Shown here piece by piece: positions 59,318 through 64,000 of a stretch of 64,000 nucleotides of DNA. This DNA comes from Nissolia schottii (Eukaryota; Streptophyta; Magnoliopsida; Fabales; Fabaceae). The DNA is taken from positions 1-64,000 of the forward strand of contig QANU01111919.1 of assembly GCA_003254905.1 (NCBI GenBank). Direction: 5' to 3'. Each line of letters starts with the position of its first letter. Within the stretch, counting starts at the first letter, position 1. The notes beneath the pieces are model-generated. The model saw nothing but the letters and a program-made list of their open reading frames with translations. It was not told the DNA's origin and did no database searches. The position numbers and the translations under genes are program-made.

Positions 59318-60533
59318 GGGTTAATTATGTTTTTAGTCCCTGTAAAATTTGAAAATTTGGTTTTAGTCCCTGTATGAAAGTTTTAATCCCTGCGAAAATT
59401 GAAAGTTTGTTTTTAGTCCCTGGAGCTGGATGGGAGTTGACTCTGCTGACGTGGCTGCTAATAGGGCTGACGCGGCACTGACACGGCGTGCCATGTGGGA
59501 TGCCACATGGCATAACCCAAAATATTAAAAGTTGACTCATACCCACGCCCATTGCCCACCTGACCCATCTGTATCCTCTCATCTCCTCTCAAGCCCCACC
59601 CACCCCACCCCACCCCACCGTTTTGAACCTCTCCGCCGCCGCCAACCTCACCGACAACCCCATGGCCACGACACCAACCACCATTAATCATCACTACAAA
59701 CCCACCACAACCAACAATCAACAGCCTTACACCACTAGAGACCCAACAACACAACAATAATAACACCAACAAGAAAAATAAAAATTGTAGATCTGCAGTG
59801 AGATAAATAGAGAAAGAGAGAGCAAATTTGTAGAGAGCATGAGAGGCAAAATCACAGTGCGAGAGAGGGGAAAATATGGACCCAAGCAAAAAATTGAAAT
59901 CGTGATGGTGGTAAGGTGCCAACCCTCTTCTCCTTTACCCTCCACCAACTCCTTCTCTCTCTCCCACACACAAATCCGCGACCAACCACCACCATTATTG
60001 CCTCTCCTTTGTCTTCTCCTCCCCAACCTTCTTCATTCTCAAACTTAGATCTGAAATCAACACCAACATACTGATCCAAAAAAGAAGAAGAAGAAGACAA
60101 GACAGAGAGTCACGAATCTCTGAGATCCAGCACGGGTGGGGCTTGAGAGAGAGATGAGAGGCTCGAGAGATGCAGATAGGTTGGGGTTGGGATGGGATGG
60201 AGTGGGGTATGGGAGGATGACGGCGCGGAGAGGATCCGCAGGGAGAAACGGCAGCAGAGGGGCTGGGGTTCGAGAGAGGGATGAGAGGATAACAGATGGG
60301 GATGGGTTGGGATAACAGATGGGGTTGGGATGCTGTTTGTATTTTTTTTAATTTTAATTAAAAACGGGTCGGGTGAGCAATTCGGGTCAAGTTTTATTAT
60401 TTTGGGGGTTATGCCACGTGGCATGCTGCGTCAGCGCCATTAGCGGCCACGTCAGCAGAGTCAACTCCCATCTAGCTCTAGGGACTAAAACCAAATTTTC
60501 AAATTTTACAGGGACTAAAAACATAATTAACCC
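59318..60533. mobile_element. Non-autonomous Mutator-like element with 9-bp target duplication
   Basis: Both ends read GGGTTAATTATGTTTTTAGT inward and continue complementary for about 55 bases without interruption. Similarity goes on for about 300 bases through GAGTTGACTCTGCTGACGTGGC, a GCCAC..GTGGCAT segment and GACCCATCTGT..CCTCTCATC. An exact 9-bp direct repeat, TTTAAATTA, flanks it (59309-59317 and 60534-60542). The left arm has an extra partial copy of the TTTTTAGTCCCTG unit. The roughly 570-bp centre is C-rich then G-rich on the plus strand and has only chance ORFs; no transposase. Confidence 0.88.
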
Positions 60534-60787
60534 TTTAAATTATATTTTAACCTAAAATTTTTTGTGTACACTAAGTCATATCAAAACATGTAAATGAGAA
60601 AGGTAATGCAATAACTATATAAAGTGCTTGCAGTCATGCTACACGTACACCAAATATCATACATCATATATACACCCAGTATTAAATACGTTTGGACCCA
60701 CTACAAATACTCACTCATGCACGGATCCCCACTCCGCACTTAAACGCACGTGCTCACGCAATTCGCGTTTCTTAGTTTTCATTTGGG

Positions 60788-61905
60788 TGCACAAACTTTA
60801 TAAGCATATATGCACAAACATTATGTAGTAGAATGAACAAATATTATTCATTTATGCGCACAAACCTTTACATGGACCATACATCCCATAATTCATTAGA
60901 CTCTTTGATGCACAAACTTTATAAGCATTTGTGCACAAATTTATGTAGTATAATGCACAAACATTACTTGCTTATGTTCATAAACCTTTATATGAACTAT
61001 ACATTCAAAAATTTATTAGACTTTTTGATGCACAAACTTTATAACCATCGATGCACAAACTTTCTGTAGTAGAATGCACAAACATCACTAGCTTATGTTC
61101 ACAAATCCTTTACATGGACTATACGTTCCATAATTCATTAGACTCTTTGATGCACAAACTTTATAAGCATTTGTACACAAACTTTATGTAGTAGAATGCA
61201 CAAACATTACTCGTTTATGTTCACAAAACCTTTACATGGACCATACATTCCATAATTCATTAGACTCTTTGATGCACAAAATTTATAAGCATTTGTGCAC
61301 AAAATTTATGTAGTAGAATGCACAAACACTGCTCGCTTATGTTCACAAACTTTTACATGGACCATACATTCCAGAATTTATTAGATTCTTTGACGCACAA
61401 ACTTTATGAGCATCTGTATACAAATTTTATGTGGTATAATGCACAAACATTACACGCTTATGTTGACAAACCTTTACATGGACCATACATTCCAGAATTT
61501 ATTAGACTCTTTAATGCACAAACTTTATAAGCATCTGTGCACAAACTTTATGTGGTATAATGCACAAACATTATACGCTTATGTTCACTGGTATAACATT
61601 TCACAAGTAATTGTTCACTCAAGCATATGTAACAAGTTCCCGAATTCATTAGACTCTCACAAACTTTATAAGCATCTGTGCACAAACTTTATGTGGTAGA
61701 ATGCACAAACATTACTCTCTTATGTTCACAAACCTTTACATAGACCATACATTCCAGAATTTATTAGACTCTTTGATGCACAAACTTTATAAACATTTGT
61801 GCACAAACTTTATGTGGTATAATGCACAAACATTACACGCTTATGTTCACATGTATGGTATTTCACAAGTAATTGTCCACTCAAACATCTGTAACAAGTA
61901 AATCA
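60788..61905. repeat. Tandem array of about 121-bp units
   Basis: Successive units begin at about 60833, 60953, 61074, 61196, 61318, 61439, 61560, 61701 and 61822, giving spacings of 120-122 bases except one variant unit of 141. A typical unit carries ATGCACAAACATTA, CTTATGTTCACAAACC, TTTACATGGACCATACATTCC, TTAGACTCTTTGATGCACAAAC and TTTATAAGCAT.TGTGCACAAAC. The 141-base unit and the last unit contain CATTTCACAAGTAATTGT instead of the middle part. Repeated MHKLYKHLCTN-type ORFs arise only because the unit is stop-poor; 121 is not a multiple of three. Confidence 0.93.
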
Positions 61906-64000
61906 TCATTGTCAAAGATAGATCTCATACATTTTAAAAGAAAATCAACCTTTTATCATCTTAATTCCATTTTAATCAACTTTCACATGATAAGAGAGTG
62001 AAGATGAAGAGGATGAGGAGGATGACCATGATGAAAGGATGAGAGAATGACGATGATGAGGATAAAGATAATAGAATGAGAATGAGAGGATGATGATGAG
62101 GGAATACGATGACATCGAGAACGAGTTCGGGATTGTGGCGTGTTGTTTATAATTTTAAAAAATGTATATTATACATATAATAATTATTAATTACGTATAA
62201 TTGGAGGGTATATGTACAAGTGTATACAATTTAGATGTACACAAAACATTCTTTTAGTGCCGGGTGACCTCCAACAAATTTCCCTACTTGATCCATTTGC
62301 AAAGTCTTAAAGTACCCCTCATTAATCAACCACTCCCACTCTAGTTAATTATTTTAAAATCTAACTTACCCCACACAAAAGTTTTTGTGCTTTCAATTCT
62401 TCCTAATCCACCCCCAATGACCATTAATTCCACCTTCTTTCCATTTTCCACACGATCCAATTTTAAAAAAAGACCGAATCAATTTTGTGTTAGTCCACAG
62501 ATTTCTCCTACTCCATGTTATAACCCATGATGGACCACATAATTAAAATTCTTTAGATGATGACATATTCTACATTTTTTTTTAATAGCTACATGTATCT
62601 TTTCACAGAAGACTTATTCACATTTAACACTCATTTTTCATATTCATAACTCTCGAACTTGAACTCAAGACACTTAAGAGGAAGGAATATCAAATCACCC
62701 AAACCGACCATGTGTTGATATTGACATATTCTACATAAAACGTCTTTGACACTAAAGAAACGTTTAAATAACCTAGTTTATGAACTTTTTTTTTCAACTT
62801 TTTAGAAGTTTAAAGTCTTATTTTTAATTTTTCATATTTGATTGTATAACTTATTACTTCTCAAAAAGTCATTTAATATTTTTTTTAGAAGTTAAAATAT
62901 CTAACTTCTCAAAAGTACTTCTTAAAATACAATAACTTTTTTTCTTTTATTCTATATTCAAATATAAAACAATTTATTCATAAGTTACTTTTTAAAATTT
63001 TTTTTTACAAAAAAGACTTAAATAAATTGTTTACTCGATCACCTAAATATATGTCAAAGGTGTTTTTTTGTTAAGGGACATGCTACACATTAAAAGTTCC
63101 TTGTAACAATCATCATGGTTAATCATTGTTTGGATGAATCAAAAGGGCACCGCCGTTTTCACAGCAAGATCTTCATGTTTTCTCAATTTGATTTTTTGCT
63201 TTCCATTTTGGACTGCACCATGTATAGCTATGAACAATTTGGGGCCCTTGTGCTCCCCTGAAAACTAATAAATGACATTATTTGTCTTTCGAATTTTGAG
63301 AATATTTTATTTTAATTTCTCTGATTCGTAGTTAGAATATATGTATGAAGTTTCCATGATAGCCAAATATTTTAATTGTGATTTGATGTGATGCTAAAAA
63401 CCACAATCGCATCACACACCACAATATTTATTGGACCATGACGTAATTATAATTGCAATTTAAAGACCTTAATGACAGCACTTCCAAATTAATACACCTA
63501 TAATTGATGATAATGTATTTTTTTTTTCTAAATGTAATGTTATTTCAAAATTATTTATCAAGCGACCAAAGTTTCTTTACATTGATGAAAACATAAAATA
63601 CAAGGCAAACTACTTCGAACACTTCGAAATCAAGCGATCAGGGCGGTGTTCAATACTCTCATACTGTCAATGTTATTACTTTCACTTGAAGAAATTTTGA
63701 AACATGTGAATTAACATTACATAAATTATTATCAAATTAAAAATATATATCTCCAAGGAAAAAAAAGACTAGAAATATTAATCTCTCAAATTTATGTAAT
63801 TGCATTTTTTATTTGAATCATTCTGACATGACATGATAGAGTAAACGAAATTAATTCATTTACCAACACTTAGTTAATTCAAATGATTCAATATTTGTTC
63901 TCCTCAAGTAAAAGAAGTCTTGTGGATGAAGATATCTAGCATAAGAAAAGTTTTAACCTATAGTGAGCCGACTCGGCTCAAGGCAAATGAGTGTAGTTGA
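61906..64000. other. Terminal spacer, no supported gene
   Basis: A purine-rich GATGA/GAGGA stretch at about 62000-62105 is simple sequence. The rest is AT-rich with no recognised gene, RNA or element ends. Confidence 0.45.

Noticed and set aside
59325-60424. Several ORFs of 80-150 residues on both strands
   Set aside because: They lie inside a non-autonomous transposon with skewed base composition and show Gly/Trp or Pro/Ser bias only.
60833-61901. Tandem-repeat protein from MHKLYKHLCTN-type ORFs
   Set aside because: The 121-base unit is not divisible by three, so frames shift from unit to unit; the ORFs are fragments of a non-coding array.
1-64000. CRISPR arrays, bacterial operons, phage or viral genes
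   Set aside because: Gene structure and repeats are those of plant nuclear DNA; no regularly spaced identical repeats with unique spacers and no viral proteins were seen.

Overview
The window is nuclear DNA of a flowering plant, most likely a eudicot. The genes have short exons in AT-rich introns with GT..AG borders. Two promoters carry Arabidopsis-type telo-boxes. Long gene-poor stretches are filled with transposon remnants, foldback elements and AT microsatellites. The gene set and repeat style would suit a legume, but nothing here fixes the species. There is a 247-base assembly gap at 40770-41016 and a single N at 25203.

Seven protein-coding genes are supported, left to right. (1) S-adenosylmethionine decarboxylase, + strand, with the conserved pair of overlapping upstream ORFs in its leader (5119-7647). 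(2) A 63-residue KIN/COR6.6-like stress protein, + strand, three exons (9384-10011). (3) A short-chain dehydrogenase/reductase, - strand, three exons (10911-12670). (4) An intronless mitochondrial-type pentatricopeptide repeat protein, + strand (14683-16599). (5) An NSP-interacting-kinase (NIK1/2/3) type leucine-rich-repeat receptor kinase, + strand, 11 exons and 631 residues (34148-38530). (6) A group I CONSTANS-like B-box/CCT transcription factor, + strand, two exons and 371 residues (47183-50456). (7) The ribosome-biogenesis protein BRX1, + strand, eight coding exons and 322 residues (54223-57425). They do not form a pathway; this is an ordinary plant gene neighbourhood.

The mobile part is rich. 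Two non-autonomous Mutator-like elements have exact 9-bp target-site duplications (304-1711 and 59318-60533). A hAT-like element is interrupted by a second hAT-like element (30965-31856 and 31197-31793). A foldback family of about 240 bp has three copies in introns of the NIK gene and one more at 17.2 kb. There are also several other MITE-like foldbacks, a 121-bp tandem array at 60.8-61.9 kb, and a G-quadruplex-prone GGGGCT repeat at 18.65 kb.

The most striking observation is in the dehydrogenase gene. Its second intron consists of a 591-bp solo-LTR-like sequence (TGTT...AACA, 5-bp target duplication TTACC) plus exactly one copy of the target duplication. Splicing at the predicted sites restores the uninterrupted reading frame base for base. 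This looks like an intron created by a retrotransposon insertion.
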